The notes beneath the pieces were generated by a model. That model worked only from the letters and a program-made list of their open reading frames with translations. It did no database searches and had not been told where the DNA came from. The translations under genes were made by a program, and so were the position numbers. DNA of 64,000 nt from Diplosphaera chodatii (Eukaryota; Chlorophyta; Trebouxiophyceae; Prasiolales; Stichococcaceae), in contig JAALGY010000039.1 in the NCBI GenBank assembly GCA_032358165.1, positions 248,001 to 312,000 of the forward strand, given 5' to 3'. Positions 11,433-23,178 of the stretch are shown here, in pieces. Positions within the stretch are counted from its first letter, which is position 1, and every line of letters begins with the position of its first letter.

Positions 11433-12649
11433 CTAATTTTCAGGCTGTACTGCTGCTGCTGCTGCCCCTGCTTCCGCTGCTTTCCGGATGCTGTACTGCT
11501 CCCGCTTTGCCTGTCGGTTGCAGTCCTTGCACTCGTTGGCAAGACCATCCACGTGTCTGCGGTTGGGGTAAAAGTCGGCGGCCCGCTTGGTGACTTTGCA
11601 GCGGCTGCAGCACTTCTCTGGCACCTCCACTTGCACCAGCGGCTGCTTGCGGCCCTTAATGTAGTCGCTCAGGCATCGTTTGCAGGTGCCCTTCAGTCCA
11701 TCAGCGGAATACCGGTGGCGGTGGAAGCATGCCGCATCTAGGGTCTGCCGGCAGTGATTGCTCTGCTTTTCCTGCGGGGCCTGCTGTGTCCAGCAGCTGT
11801 AAGCGCGGTTCGCCTGCGCATCGCACGCCAGGCACCTGCCCGTGCGGCCGCTCGAGTTCCTGGGCTCCAGCCCAAACCACCTCGCCGGCAGAGGCTCGTG
11901 GCACTTGCTGCACACTTGCGCCTCTCGTGTGGGCGGGTGCTCATTGCTGCGCAGCCTGTGCACAAAAGGGTTGGCGTCAGGTCCCATCAGCTTGCACACC
12001 AGGGTGAACCAGGAAGCCAACCAAGGCAGACAGCAGTTGGTACGCTCCGTGCTGCAGCTGAAGAGCGGCATATAGGGGGCACGCTAGCAGATTGTTCACT
12101 GATTACGGTGCCCTTGGCCAGAATCTCACATGCAGCAGCAAACAATGTGATCAGCGTTAATGTGCGCACTGTCTTGGCGGCTTGGCTGCCAGTCGCAGCT
12201 CGTGTTGGCAGGCGTAGCAGTGCACCCAGCCGTCTGGCTGAGAAATGCGCACTGGGAAGTGGAACAGCGTGCGCCGGTCACCGCAGCGCTGGCACCGCTT
12301 CGTGGTTGCGGGCTCCGGATGCGCCTCAGGATGCTCAGCGGCTGCCGCAGCACACTCAAGCAGAGTGGTGCGGCTCTCCTGCAGAGCCGCGCCAGCCGTC
12401 GGTTTGTGCCCAAATGCTGTTGTGCGTTCTCAGTCCTGACATGTGCGCCAGATTCACCGCATCGCTCACCTTGACTGATCGCCCTGCGCTCAAGACTCTG
12501 TGGCAGAGCGGCACACGTCGCAACTTGCAGATTGGCTGTGGGCGCAGCGGCCCCTGCTGGCGGCAACATATAGCGGTGCTTTCCTGCCTTTGTGGCATAC
12601 GCACACGGCTGGCACATGATAGTCCCAGGCTTTGCAGGCTGACCAGCAT
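11433..12649 (-). CDS. ZK4: four-zinc-knuckle protein, 303 aa
   Basis: Exons are 12470-12649 (60 codons, ATG at 12649), 12170-12378 and 11433-11955. Knuckle 1 is CQRC...CYAC, knuckle 2 CSKC...CLAC, knuckle 4 CSRC...CKDC. Knuckle 3 reads SNHC...CKRC: its first Cys is Ser, so this module may bind zinc poorly. The third exon and its downstream flank belong to the same subfamily as ZK2 and ZK3 but are clearly more diverged. The splice frame is intact from start to stop. Confidence 0.75.
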
Positions 12650-14013
12650 GCTGCAACGAGTCAAGCGTCAGAAAGCACTGGTGGCGCAGTGGTCAGATTG
12701 CGCACAGGCCATGGCGGCCAGGATGCCAGCACAGATGGCTCACAGTGACGCAGCGGCAGGATGCCAGCCCTTTGCAAAGCTGTTACAGCATGGCGTGTTG
12801 GTGAGCGCAGAAGCACCCTCGCAGGTGCTGTGGCATGTCGTTTGTGGGGTGCGTTGATCTGCTCAGGCTGCTGGAAGCAGGGCAACCAAACTTGTGCTGA
12901 TTGTCACAGTGGACCTCGTTCAATCATCCTACGGCTGGGATGAAAAGCTTTTCTGTTGGACCGTGCAGCTGCCGACATCGCCTGCAGCCACGGCAGCGTT
13001 ACCCCGCACCACACCCCTGGCGCCCATCTGCACCCTGCTCGGTGCAAAGCTGAGGTCGCAGCGTTCGAAGCACCGCAGGTACTACCATCTGGTGGCCGCG
13101 GAGTGTATTGCTGGGCCTGCTGAGCCTGACACCTGCACAGCAGGGCGGAGCATCACAAGCCGCTAACAAACAGCAGGTCAGGTCAGGTCATCTGACGCCA
13201 GGCACATCGGCGACGATGGCCAGACTGGCAGCGCCACACTCCAGAAGGGTCTGGTATCTACCACCCTGGAGCAGTGACACCAGCAGCAGCTCATCAGTCA
13301 CTGGTAAGCCGCAGCAGGCAGACACGCTGCCTTGTGCTGCAGCCGCTGCAGCCGCTGCAGCTGACGATATGCCATCAGAGCCCTGCATGCATGCACGCTA
13401 TCAACGGTGTTGACAGCAATAAAGGCTGAGGACAGGCTGACCAGACGCGGTATTGTTTGACCAGCTTGACAACAGAAGTATACACAAAGCAACCCGCGAG
13501 CTCACCATGCCAGGACCGACTTCCTATGGAGGCCGCTGCCAAGGCCGTGGTCATGCGTGTTCTTCTGGAGCTGGTAGCAGGGGCGCCAGCTGCGAGCGCT
13601 GAACTTGTGCCGGGCAGCTGAGCCAGCTGCGTCACGTCTGATGGGAGGCGCCACACCTGCAAAGCATAAGGCGCAGCAGCCTGCAGCATGTCGGAGACGC
13701 CGACTCCGAGATGCCAGCCGGCGCAGGCGTGGAGTATCACATGCTCTGCAGGCAACACCCTTTGCTGCAACCTGGTCTGATCAGTGTTCCAGGGCACGTG
13801 CAAGACTCCGACTACAGCGGCAGGGGACTGCTGCCGGCACCTCACCCCAGTGATGTCCAGCCATTCGTACTGCTTGTGCCGCACTGCACCACTTTGCGAC
13901 GCGCATCAGGCATCTGCAGCAAGGAGCCGCAAGCTCATGTAATGGCCCATTTTCATGCGACGCACTGCAACGGCACGAGGTGAGACGGCTGTGCACAGCG
14001 GCATTGACAGGCC
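12650..14013. repeat. Spacer ZK4/ZK5 with transporter exon remnants
   Basis: A diverged upstream element is at 12,867-12,895. A transporter exon 12 remnant lies at about 13,190-13,290 (minus-strand residues LLQGGRYQTLL) and an exon 11 remnant at about 13,505-13,670. From 13,700 to 14,013 the sequence matches the flank of ZK11 (31,290-31,660) instead of the flanks of ZK2-4. No functional gene is seen. Confidence 0.55.
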
Positions 14014-15250
14014 CTACCAGACACAATTACAACAGGTAGGCATGGCACAGGGCTGTGCACCTGTGCGGATGGTGTCTGCTGCTGCGTGTGGCAGTGCTGC
14101 TGTCTCCTGCTCCTGCTGCTGCTGCCGCTTCTGCTGCTGCTGCTGCTCCCACACTTCCCGGTGACGACGGCGAATGCAGGCCTTACATGTTGTGGTCAAG
14201 CCATCCACACGCCGCCGAGCAGGGTAATACTCAGCAGCGGGCTTGACCTCTTTGCAGCTGCAGCAGCACTTCTCCAGCACCTCCACCCGGAACAGAGGCT
14301 GCTTGCGATTCCTCTCTTCAGCGCGTGTGCATGTTTTGCACCTGCTACACAGCCCATCAGCATTGCTGCCTTCGCGGCTGAACATCGCTGCACCCAGGGT
14401 CCGCTGGCACTTCTGACACTGCTTATTTTGAGGCGTGTGCCGTTCCCTGCTGCGCAGACTGCGCTTGTACTTCGCGCAGCATGCCAGGCAGCTGCCCTTG
14501 CGGCCACTGATGTTCCTGGGTTCAAAAGGAAACCACCTCGCCGGCATGGGGCTATGGCATTTCTTGCAGATCTGTGGATCCTGTGACGGTGGGTGTTCGT
14601 CCTCATTTGGCCTGTGAGAAGTAAGGCTGGTTGTTAGCTCATCGGAACCAGGCTCTCAAGGGTCACTGCCCCATGGCAATGCAGACTGTGCTGCACAGGG
14701 TTCGACACGGCAACATCGAAAGCTCATGAGGAGTGCGAGGGCAGGGCTGCAATCGTAGGTGCACCGTCTTGGTGGCTTGGCTTTCAGCCGCAGGTCATGC
14801 TGGCAGGCGTAGCAGTGCACCCAGCCGTCTGGATGAGACTTGCGCACTGGGAAGTAGAACAGCGTGCGGCTGTCACCACAGAGCAGGCACCGCCTCGTCG
14901 GTCCTTGGTCTGGCAGCAGCTCCTGCTGCTCTGGCTGTTCGGCCGATGCTGCCGCACATCTGACCGTTGGTCGCGACGCCTGCGGAGCTCACACATGAAC
15001 GCGTGGGGCATACGCAATGCCAGCATTGGAGGCGATGAAGGGAGCAGAGATGTCGCACAGCAGTGTCCACCTGTGCTGAGCAATGACGTGAAGGGTGTGG
15101 ACCACGCAGACGTGCAGCATGAGGCATGCTGCAACTCTGCTGCGAACGGAGCGAAAGACAGTGGCGGGGCGCGGTGCTGCACTGTGGTCCCTGCAGCGGA
15201 CATCCGCGGCTGCCGCATGCTGCTGGTACAGCAGGCGGACTGGACAGCAT
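14014..15250 (-). CDS. ZK5: four-zinc-knuckle protein, 330 aa
   Basis: Exons are 15071-15250 (ATG at 15250), 14765-14979 and 14014-14611. The acceptor of intron 2 (CTCACAG) and the phase-2 join restore an Arg codon at the boundary as in the other copies. The exon 1 product has no acidic residues. Exon 3 ends in a long Gln/Arg-rich tail with extra Cys residues. Knuckle 3 closes with three Cys (CSRCKTC). Its downstream flank matches that of ZK11, not those of ZK2-4. Confidence 0.75.
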
Positions 15251-16902
15251 AGTGCCAGCGTCTCGTCACGGGAACAACATGGTTTTGAGCAGCTGCAGCG
15301 GGCGCGCCCCGCGCGGGGCGCAGGCAAGTCGAATTGCCTCAGCGACAGCGTCCCTCGCAAGCAGGCACGCATCCCTCGCGGCTGAAGGTCGAGACAGACA
15401 GACGGGCAGCGCAACTTGTGCGCAGATTTGCGTCCCCTGCAGTGTGAAGTGAAGTGAAGTGAATTGACCCCCAAAGGGGATGCATGCTGCCTGTTACTCT
15501 GGGTAAATGCTCAACGAATTTGCTGAGGCTGCTGGAAGGAGCCCAAACGCAGCCCAGGCCAGAGTGCCTATTGCAGCCAGGTCAGCATTGGGATGCTGTG
15601 CTCGCTTAGTATGTGAGCCCAGCATGTGCAGTGTAAACTGCTGGGCCGTCGACCCAACACTGACGTGCACTGAGGCTTGCCATCCCTGGCGGCAGGTTCA
15701 ATGATGCAGCGGCGATGCTGCACAGCATGCGACATGCTGCAGGTGTGGGCTGGAGTGGCACCTCGTCATCTGCACGTGACTGATGTTGCGCACATCACAG
15801 CAGCCAACTGAGGTTGCAGCGTGGGCGTGTCACACATTAAATAAGCCCTTGTGCTCTACCACATCAGCTCGTCAGAAGCGCAAACGACTGCATGCGCTGC
15901 GGATGAGGTACCCAGGTGCAGTGCAATCCAAAGGCCCCTGCTCCGCCAGGTTCGCATCGTTATCGCCCCGGGCTGCCTGCTTCCATCGATGTCGACCATG
16001 ACTGTCCCTCTGATCGGCCGCAGCCGCCGCCCATCGCCGCCAATGCCTGCGCGCCTCCAGTGCTGCTTGCGGGAGCCGTGCCACTCATCTGCGCGCCACC
16101 CTGCAGTGACACCCGCAGCAGCACATCAGCAACAGGGCCCATGGCGGCAGGTAACCGTTCTGCAGCGGTGCTGCCTGACAGGCTTGATGAGCCCGAGCTC
16201 GCAGCAGTGGACAGTGCCAAGAGCTGCAGTCGTTGACGGCATGCCGGCTCCCCTGGCGCGGCGAACACCTTTGCAGGGCATTTGGTGGACGCATGAGCAC
16301 TCACCATGCTGGCCTCCATGGCTGGCTGGAGCGCGCCTGCCAGCCGTCAGGCAGATGTGCTGGCTGGTGCGGCAGGCAGCGTGGCCGGAGATGGCAGGCG
16401 GTGCGAGGTTGTTACGCAAATTTGCCAGCTGCGTCACGTCCGCAAGAGCACCGCCACACCTGAATGATACATAGCAGGCAATGTCATCGTGCATCGTTGT
16501 CAACTATGCCCTGCCGGCAACAGCACATCCGTGCACTGCAGGGTGGAGAGTTTTCGCATGAGGTGCAGCTCGGCAAACAGGTGACGGCGCCAGGGTAGAT
16601 GCATGATGCCCAGCTGCACGTGCTGTGGGGCGGTGCTAGCACATGGCTGCTGGGTGTGTCAGTGGCCGAGCAACCTGTCACTGTGGCAGCAGATTGTACA
16701 GCTGAGTGAGGCCCCGTGGGTGAGGTCACAAGGCTGCATATTCATGTCTCACACAGCCGCACCCAATTCAGTACTTCAGGGTGTAGTCATGCAAGGCACA
16801 GCAAGTTTCGCCACAGTACAGTTACGACGTTTGCACACACGAGCATGTAACACAGACGAAGGACAGCACCTGCGTCGCCGCTGCCTGCTGCTGCATGCTG
16901 CA
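15251..16902. repeat. Spacer ZK5/ZK6 with transporter exon remnants
   Basis: The upstream element is at about 15,528-15,570. A pentamer (gtgaa)4 is at 15,444-15,463. An exon 12 remnant lies at about 15,990-16,130 and an exon 11 remnant at about 16,300-16,460. The whole stretch has a counterpart at 24,308-25,975. No gene is supported. Confidence 0.55.
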
Positions 16903-18114
16903 TCATGTACGCTGCTGCCGCTGCTGTTGCCGCCGCCGCTGCTGCTGCCTGAGTTTGCAGTCCTTGCAACTGCGAGCAAGACCATCCACACTCCGCTGAT
17001 CGCTGTCGAAGTTGGCGGCGGGCTTGATCAGCTTGCAGTCGCTGCAGCGCTTTGATGGGACAACGACTCGGATCAGGGGCTGCTTTCGATCCTTGGCACT
17101 ACTGTTCACGCAACCCTTGCACTGGGTTTGCAACCCATCGGCTGAACGCCGCTGGCGGCTGAAGCACGCTGCAGCCAACATCCGCTGGCAGCGCGGGCAC
17201 TCCTTCTGCTGTGGCGGCTGTCTCTGCCTGCGGCTTGCGACGCGTTTTTGCTGCGCGGTGCACGCCAGGCAGCTGGCCTCGCGGCCAGTCAAGTTGCGGG
17301 GTTGCAGATGGAACCACCTCGCTGGCAGGTGGCTGTGGCACTTCTTGCAGACCTGCGACTCGCCCGTCGGTGTGTGCTCGTCATCGTTCCGCCTGCACAA
17401 CACGCATCCAGCACCGAGCTACTGATTGTTATCACCTGCAGCTCCTGACGAACCAGCCGACAAAGCGGCACATAGCATGTGACGACAGCTGGATGCATCA
17501 CCAGGGTCCAGGCCAGCAGCCGACCGGCATCAAGACGACGTCTATCTCTCAGGTCTGCCGCGTGCATCCGTCAACAGGTTCTGAAGCTAGCAGGTCACAT
17601 GCGGTGGGCGCACCGTCTCGGCGGCTTGGCTTCCAGTCGCTGCTCATACTGGCAGGCGTAGCAGTGCACCCAGTGGCCATCTGGCTGAGCCCTCCGCACC
17701 GGGAAGTAGAACAGGGTGCGCTCGTTGCCGCAGCGCAGGCACCGCTTCCTGGGCCCTTGTTCTGGCGGCAGCTCCGGCAAGCCCTGCTGCTCCGGCTGCT
17801 CAGCTGACGCTGCCGCGCATCTGGCTGCTGCAGGGCAGCCTCCCTGCGGGCAGGTGATGACATGTCATTCAAAACTTTCGCATGCACCCCACTGCCACCC
17901 AAGAGCTGGCGCGAGCCAGCAGAAGGGCGCCACCCACCTGCATGACGCGCTGCGGCAGGTGTCGTGCTGGGTGGCTTCGGACATGATGTTGCCAGCTGCA
18001 GGTCTGCGGCGGCTGGAGCAACAGTTGGTGGCAGTGCGTGGAGCGGCACTGCGGCGTCTGCAGCGGGTACAGAACAATCCCACAGTTCAGCAAGTTTGAT
18101 TGCAGGCCTGTCAT
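16903..18114 (-). CDS. ZK6: four-zinc-knuckle protein, 298 aa
   Basis: Exons are 17938-18114 (59 codons, ATG at 18114), 17614-17843 and 16903-17392, with introns of 94 and 221 bases. Knuckles are CLRC...CYAC, CKKC...CLAC, CPRC...CKGC and CSDC...CKDC. The C-terminal tail is Gln/Arg-rich and basic. ZK9, about 9.07 kb to the right, is its close duplicate with equal exon 2 size and equal intron 1 length. The exon 1 product lacks Asp and Glu and has several Cys and His residues. Confidence 0.78.
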
Positions 18115-19916
18115 CCTCCTGAAGCCGCGTGGCTACACTGCAAAGGTCACAACGCTGGTCCACAGCCCTCGAGGTCAATTGACGACGGCTGCGGCTGTCA
18201 GACCATATTGCCATCACTCTGCAGCAGTGCCTGCTTCATGTGACGCCCGGTTCACGGTGCGCCCCGTAATGGCTGAGAAAGCGACTCGTGGTTCAATAAC
18301 ACCTGCGCAACGCTGGGGCCTGAGCTGTGCTGGTGTGCTGCTCGTTATGCCATCTTGGCTGATTCACCCAGGCTGCAGGAAGCAGGGAGCGCAACCGTCG
18401 GACGCCTCGAGGCCAGGTGCAGCCCAGGCCAGGGTGCATGTTGCAACCTTCCCTGCCATTGAACTGCTCCCTCATTGCTGAGCACTCCATCTGCGCTGTA
18501 CCACCTCTGAAACGTCAGTCCAGCAACTCTGTCTCAAGGCCTGCGCAGCCGGTGGCAGAAACATTTAGGGTGCTGCACAATACGTGTTGTGCATGCGTTC
18601 ACTGTGCATATTCACTGTGCGTATTCTAGCGGAGGCGTCGTGCAGTCATTTCTGGTGCAGTTGTCCTCCAACGAGCAGGACGGCACCCATCTGAAATTGC
18701 AGCTTTGGAGGTTTAGGTCGTGTATGTACATACATTCAGTCCAACTCTTTCTACATACATCATCATCAGCAGCGCAACCGACTGCACTGGGCATCGAATC
18801 GTTGGTGCGATACACGAAATGACTGGCATCCAATGTCCCCGCCTCCCTCTGCCGGCCATGGCGACAGTGCAACCCTTCTGATCACTCAGCTGCTACCGCT
18901 GCCCATGGCCCACTGACGCCGCCTACGCCTTCTGTTCGGCTTGCCAGAGCCGCACCACCCTGCAGGGAATCCAGCACCCGCGCGTCAGCCGTGAGGCACG
19001 TAGCTGCTGTTGCAAGCATCGCGGTGCTGTACACTGTGTGCCTGAAAAGCTTGGATGCAGCACTGGACACTGTCAAACCGGCAGAGCTTTGGGGTATGCC
19101 GTGTCATATTTCTAGGCAGGGGAGCATGTTCCTGAAGAAGCAGCACATACTGGGTAGCATGAAGTTGCGTGTGTACATGCCTGCACTCACCACGCCGGCC
19201 ACAATGACTACTCAGAAGCCCTGCCAGCTGCCAGCAGGTGTGCTCCGCGGCCGAGGCGTGCGAGCGGTGCAAAGCCAGACTTGCCGTCTGCCAGCTACGT
19301 CATGTCCGCAGGGGCACCGTCACACCTGCCAGATACAGCACACAACAGCAATAGTGCCACTATGCACATGAGACTCTATGTCAGCTGGCGCCAGGAGATC
19401 ATGTGCACCTCAGGGCGGGGCTGTGTACTGCGGGATGCGAGCGCAGCACAAGCCGAGCTTCCAGCTTGTAGGGTAATGAAGCCAAGCTGCAGGTCTTGCG
19501 GGATGGTGCCGGCACCTGCGCCCAGCCGGGCTGCTGGAGGGGCTGGACCACACCGTGTAGCTGCGCAACAGTCAACTGCATTGAGGCGTACGATCATCAT
19601 GGCCCACCTGGCCGTGACCAGGCAAGTAATCAGGATATGACGTGGGGCGGCTGGCCCACAGCCCCCAACAGGTCACTTCTGCATCCGAGCATGTCATACA
19701 ACATGCAGAATACCTGTGTAGACAGCGTTGCTGCTTTGTGCTGCGCCGCTGCCGGCTGCCGCCACCGCTGCCTCTAACCGCTACTGCGGCCGGCGACATT
19801 GCCTCTGCTGGTCTATCCTTTTTCTGCACTCCTTGCAATCGTTGGCAAGGCCATCCACGCTTTGCCGGTTGCGGTGAAATTCGGCTGCCGGCTTGACCAC
19901 TGTACAGTTCCAGCAG
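18115..19916. repeat. Spacer ZK6/ZK7 with transporter exon remnants
   Basis: The upstream element is at 18,372-18,425. An exon 12 remnant (minus-strand LQGGAAL) lies at about 18,890-19,000 and an exon 11 remnant at about 19,180-19,345. The stretch 18,480-19,680 matches 27,600-28,790 closely. The low end holds the out-of-frame remainder of ZK7 knuckle 4. Confidence 0.55.
18372..18425 (-). promoter_or_regulatory. Conserved upstream element of ZK6
   Basis: Same core with several substitutions, 258 bases upstream of the ZK6 ATG. Confidence 0.4.
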
Positions 19917-20961
19917 CTAGCGCTTCTGTGGCACCTCCACATGTATGAGCGGGAGCCTGCGAGCCTTGGCGGCAGCGCTGCTGCATGATTTGCACCTGTC
20001 TTTCAGCCCGTCCAGGGACGTCTGCTTGCGGTCGTAACACGCTGCATCCAGGGTCTTGTGACACTGCCGGCACTCCTTCTGCTGTGGCGGCTGTGTCTGC
20101 CTGCGGCTGTGTTTGCGTGATTGCTTTGCAGTGCACGCCAGGCAGCTGCCCGCGCGGCCACTTGAGTTCTGTGGCTGCAGAAAAAACCACCTTGCTAGCA
20201 AGAGGCTGTGGCACTTCTTGCAGACCTGCGGCTCTCCCGTCGGTGTGTGCTCGTCATTGTTCCGCCTGCAGAGCACGCGCTCGGCACTTTGCTGCTGATT
20301 GTTATTGCTTTCATCTCCCTGATCTGACACTTTGACATCGCGGGCAGGTACCTTGGGACGTGCTGCACAATCAGGGTCTGTGCGGGCAGCCCAGTGACCT
20401 TGACGGCGGCACCTATGCCTGGTTGATGCTGCGTGCAACCGTCAGCATGCTTTCAGGTAGCGTATCACATGCAGAGTATGCGCACGGCCTGGGCGGCTTG
20501 GCCTCCAGCCGCTGCTCGTACTGGCAAGCATAGCAGTGCACCCAGCGGCCGTCCGGCTGGGCTTTGCGCTCCGGGAAGTAGGCCAGCGCGCGCACGTCGC
20601 CGCACCGCGCGCACCGTTTGCTGGCTTCCTGCGCCGGCTGCGCCTCAGCTGCTGCCGCTGCACACCTGGGCGGTGCGGTGCGGCCAGCCTGCACGGCGGA
20701 ATGACCGTGTGGCCAAGCCATACCCACTGCGTGTCAGCTCAGTATGTTACTGCAAGAGGGGGGCCTTATGCCACTGCTCGCCTGCACAGAGCCCCGCCCT
20801 GCGTTGAGGCCGCCGCGGTGGTGTGTGGCAGGCGGCCGTCTGCAGACCTGCCGTGGGCGGAGACACTGCAGATGGCAGCGCACGGTGCAGCAGTGCGGCT
20901 TCTCCAGTGGGTAGGTGAGGCTGCAGCACGCTGGCGCTGTTGTGTACGGGCTGCTCAACAT
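19917..20961 (-). pseudogene. ZK7: zinc-knuckle copy truncated after knuckle 3
   Basis: Exons are 20782-20961 (ATG at 20961), 20486-20688 and 19917-20265. Intron 1 begins with GC instead of GT. The frame runs through knuckles 1 to 3 (CARC...CYAC, CKKC...CLAC, CRQC...CKSC) and then stops at 19917. Aligned with ZK10, four extra bases lie just before knuckle 4; they shift the frame and create the TAG. The remainder of knuckle 4 (from about 19,898 down to 19,800) is still recognisable in another frame. The product would be 243 aa with three knuckles. It could be a pseudogene or a shortened functional protein. Confidence 0.72.
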
Positions 20962-21889
20962 GCTGTTTGCCACTGCAACTGCTGTCCAACCACCTCTGCA
21001 AGAAGCTTGTAGAGCAGCAAACGGCTGCAGGTCAGATGTGAGCCGCTACCCCGCCTGAACCAGATTGCAGACAGCAGCAAACGCTGGTCAATGGCTCGTC
21101 AGCTGTGCAATCGGCTGTGGCTAGGGCAATGAGCATGCAGACATGATGTATAAACAGCTCACAGGGAGTGCCACCCACACCTGTCGCAGCAATGTATGCT
21201 GCTGACAGCACGGTTGCGCAAGTCCGCCGCCAACCGTCAACATATGTGCGTGCACCGCACCAGCCTGGCAGGACCATCCACCGAAGGCTGCTGGAAGCAG
21301 GGAGCCCAACCGTCGGACGGCCCGACGCCAGGTGCAGCCGAGGCAGAAGGCACCCTGCCTTATATCATGACGCGAGTATCACATCGCCGATGCTGCTTAT
21401 TGAGATGCCCAAGCGATGCGACTCATACCACTACCTTCTGTCGTAAAACCCGCCCCGCAAAATCCGCCGCTGTACTGACCGCGGCTGAGCCGCCCGAACC
21501 AGCGATGCCAACTAGGAATGCTGTGCACCCCTCAGCACGATGCACATGCTGCCAGGGCATCTGATTAAGACACTTGTTGCTGTGTGCTGCGCAAAGCTAG
21601 TCGAGGGCTAAGCTGGGGCTTCAACATGCGTGTGTGTGCTCATTGCAAGCAGGCTGCTGGGCATTGCAGCGCAACTCGATGGATCGCACGGCACACAACT
21701 CTATTGTGCTCCGTCCAATAGGATGTGTCTTGTAGCACATATGCGTGGCAGGACTCAAATTCTGGTTTCAATTAGGCTGCATCACTCAGCAACAACATCA
21801 ACTCGTCAAGCAACTCGCTCATTAGCACTACTGTATTGGGTATGCTAGAGCCTAGCCCGTTATGTCTCCGCAGCAGCAAGACTATTGCC
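20962..21889. repeat. Spacer upstream of ZK7
   Basis: A well-kept upstream element lies at 21,287-21,339. The segment 21,340-21,880 has no clear counterpart elsewhere in the window and no credible gene. Confidence 0.5.
21287..21339 (-). promoter_or_regulatory. Conserved upstream element of ZK7
   Basis: Same core, 326 bases upstream of the ZK7 ATG; the full element including the gcccgacgccaggtgcagcc end is kept. Confidence 0.45.
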
Positions 21890-22400
21890 TGACGCTGCTG
21901 CCCCGCCAACGCTCAGCAGACAGCCGAGCCACATGCCCTTGAGAAGCTTTTGTGCACGCCACGCATCCGCCAGCAGCGTCTGCAGCTGTGGCAGGGCCAC
22001 CACATACCGAGCCCAAAGCCGCGCCATCCAGATCGATTGAAAGCTCAGGTCGTAGTACCCGTCGCGCTGCTGGTGGCACTTGCCGCTGGCCGTGATGCAC
22101 GCATGCATCGTTGAGTGCTGTGGTGTGCCCGGCCAGATCTGGCACCTAGACAACAGGAACAGCTTGCAATCAGCATGCACAAGCACATGTACTGATGTCT
22201 CACGAAACGAAGCCTTGTCTGGAAGGCCTGTCACCTTACTCATGACACCCATCCAGGCACGTTCAAAGCAGGTGCATCACCATGACCATGGCCAGGTTGC
22301 CAGCATCATCCCCATGTTTCCCATTATTTCCCCAGTAGCGTCAGGTATGTCGCACCCTGCAGTGACAATGCAGCAACGCATCATCACAGCTGCAGCACTG
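21890..22400 (-). pseudogene. Degenerate transporter exons 13 and 12 (spacer ZK7/ZK8)
   Basis: On the minus strand the exon 13 copy at about 21,900-22,120 still reads DGYYDLSF and LADAWRAQ in one frame, aligning with the intact C-terminus (DGYYGLSF, ADAWRAKS). The exon 12 copy is at about 22,215-22,370. It is the best-preserved remnant after that at 33.6 kb, yet upstream exons and the stop are lost. Confidence 0.72.
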
Positions 22401-23141
22401 CCATTTACTGTCAACATGTTGCTGCTGGTTGTGGCAAAGCCTGGCGGCCATGTCTAATGTCGACCGTACCGACAACAGCGGGGCCTAGATCATGCAGGAA
22501 TGTGTAATTCAATTGTTACCACACCCTTACCTCCAAAACCTGCAAGGTCGGGGCACATTGGCATGGCTGCGCTGCCCTCGAATCGCTGAAGCTGCCAAGT
22601 GCTGTAATCGGGGCATGTCCCTGTAAGCGCTAGCCATAGTGCCAGCTGCATGTGCCAGCACACCTGCACAACACAACGGGTAGCAATGAGCTGGTTGTTG
22701 ATATTCAGATCCAAGCCAGCGTGAACGCCAAAATGTCACTTGCTCTGCCGGTTGCACAATGCGGTGTAAGATGGTAGCAAGGCAGCAAGGAGGCTGGGCG
22801 CCAGGTCCAGGTACATGCACCACGAAAGGCTGCAATGACTATGGGATGAAAGTACACATATGCACTTTTGCTTTCACCTTTGGGATGAGATGGCCGTTCC
22901 TGACATGATGGGCCCACTGCATGGGCTCACCACATGCATCACACACCTGCAAAAGAGGAGACGTGCCTGTTCTTGTGGCTACAGCAATGGCGGGGGCGCA
23001 AGAGGTCACTTCCATGCAGGGCGTTGATGCGCTGCAGCCCAGTCATATGAATGCTGATGTATTTTGGCACGCCACGTGGGGCAGCATGAGTGCACATCAC
23101 TGCACCTGCATGCAGGTGCCTCCCCCTGACTGCTGCTGGGA
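22401..23141. repeat. Spacer downstream of ZK8
   Basis: The part from about 22,880 to 23,100 matches the downstream flanks of ZK2-4 (same order of gagatggccgt and ggctcacca segments). The rest shows no gene. Confidence 0.5.
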
Positions 23142-23143
23142 TC

Positions 23144-23178
<35 letters not shown>

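Noticed and set aside
11754..12857. 367-codon open frame on the plus strand
   Set aside because: It overlaps ZK4 on the opposite strand, is not kept in the other units, and reflects the stop-poor complement of CAG-rich coding sequence.
15444..15463. Pentamer repeat (gtgaa)4 as a regulatory site
   Set aside because: It is absent from the sister spacer at 24.5 kb, so it is probably simple slippage.
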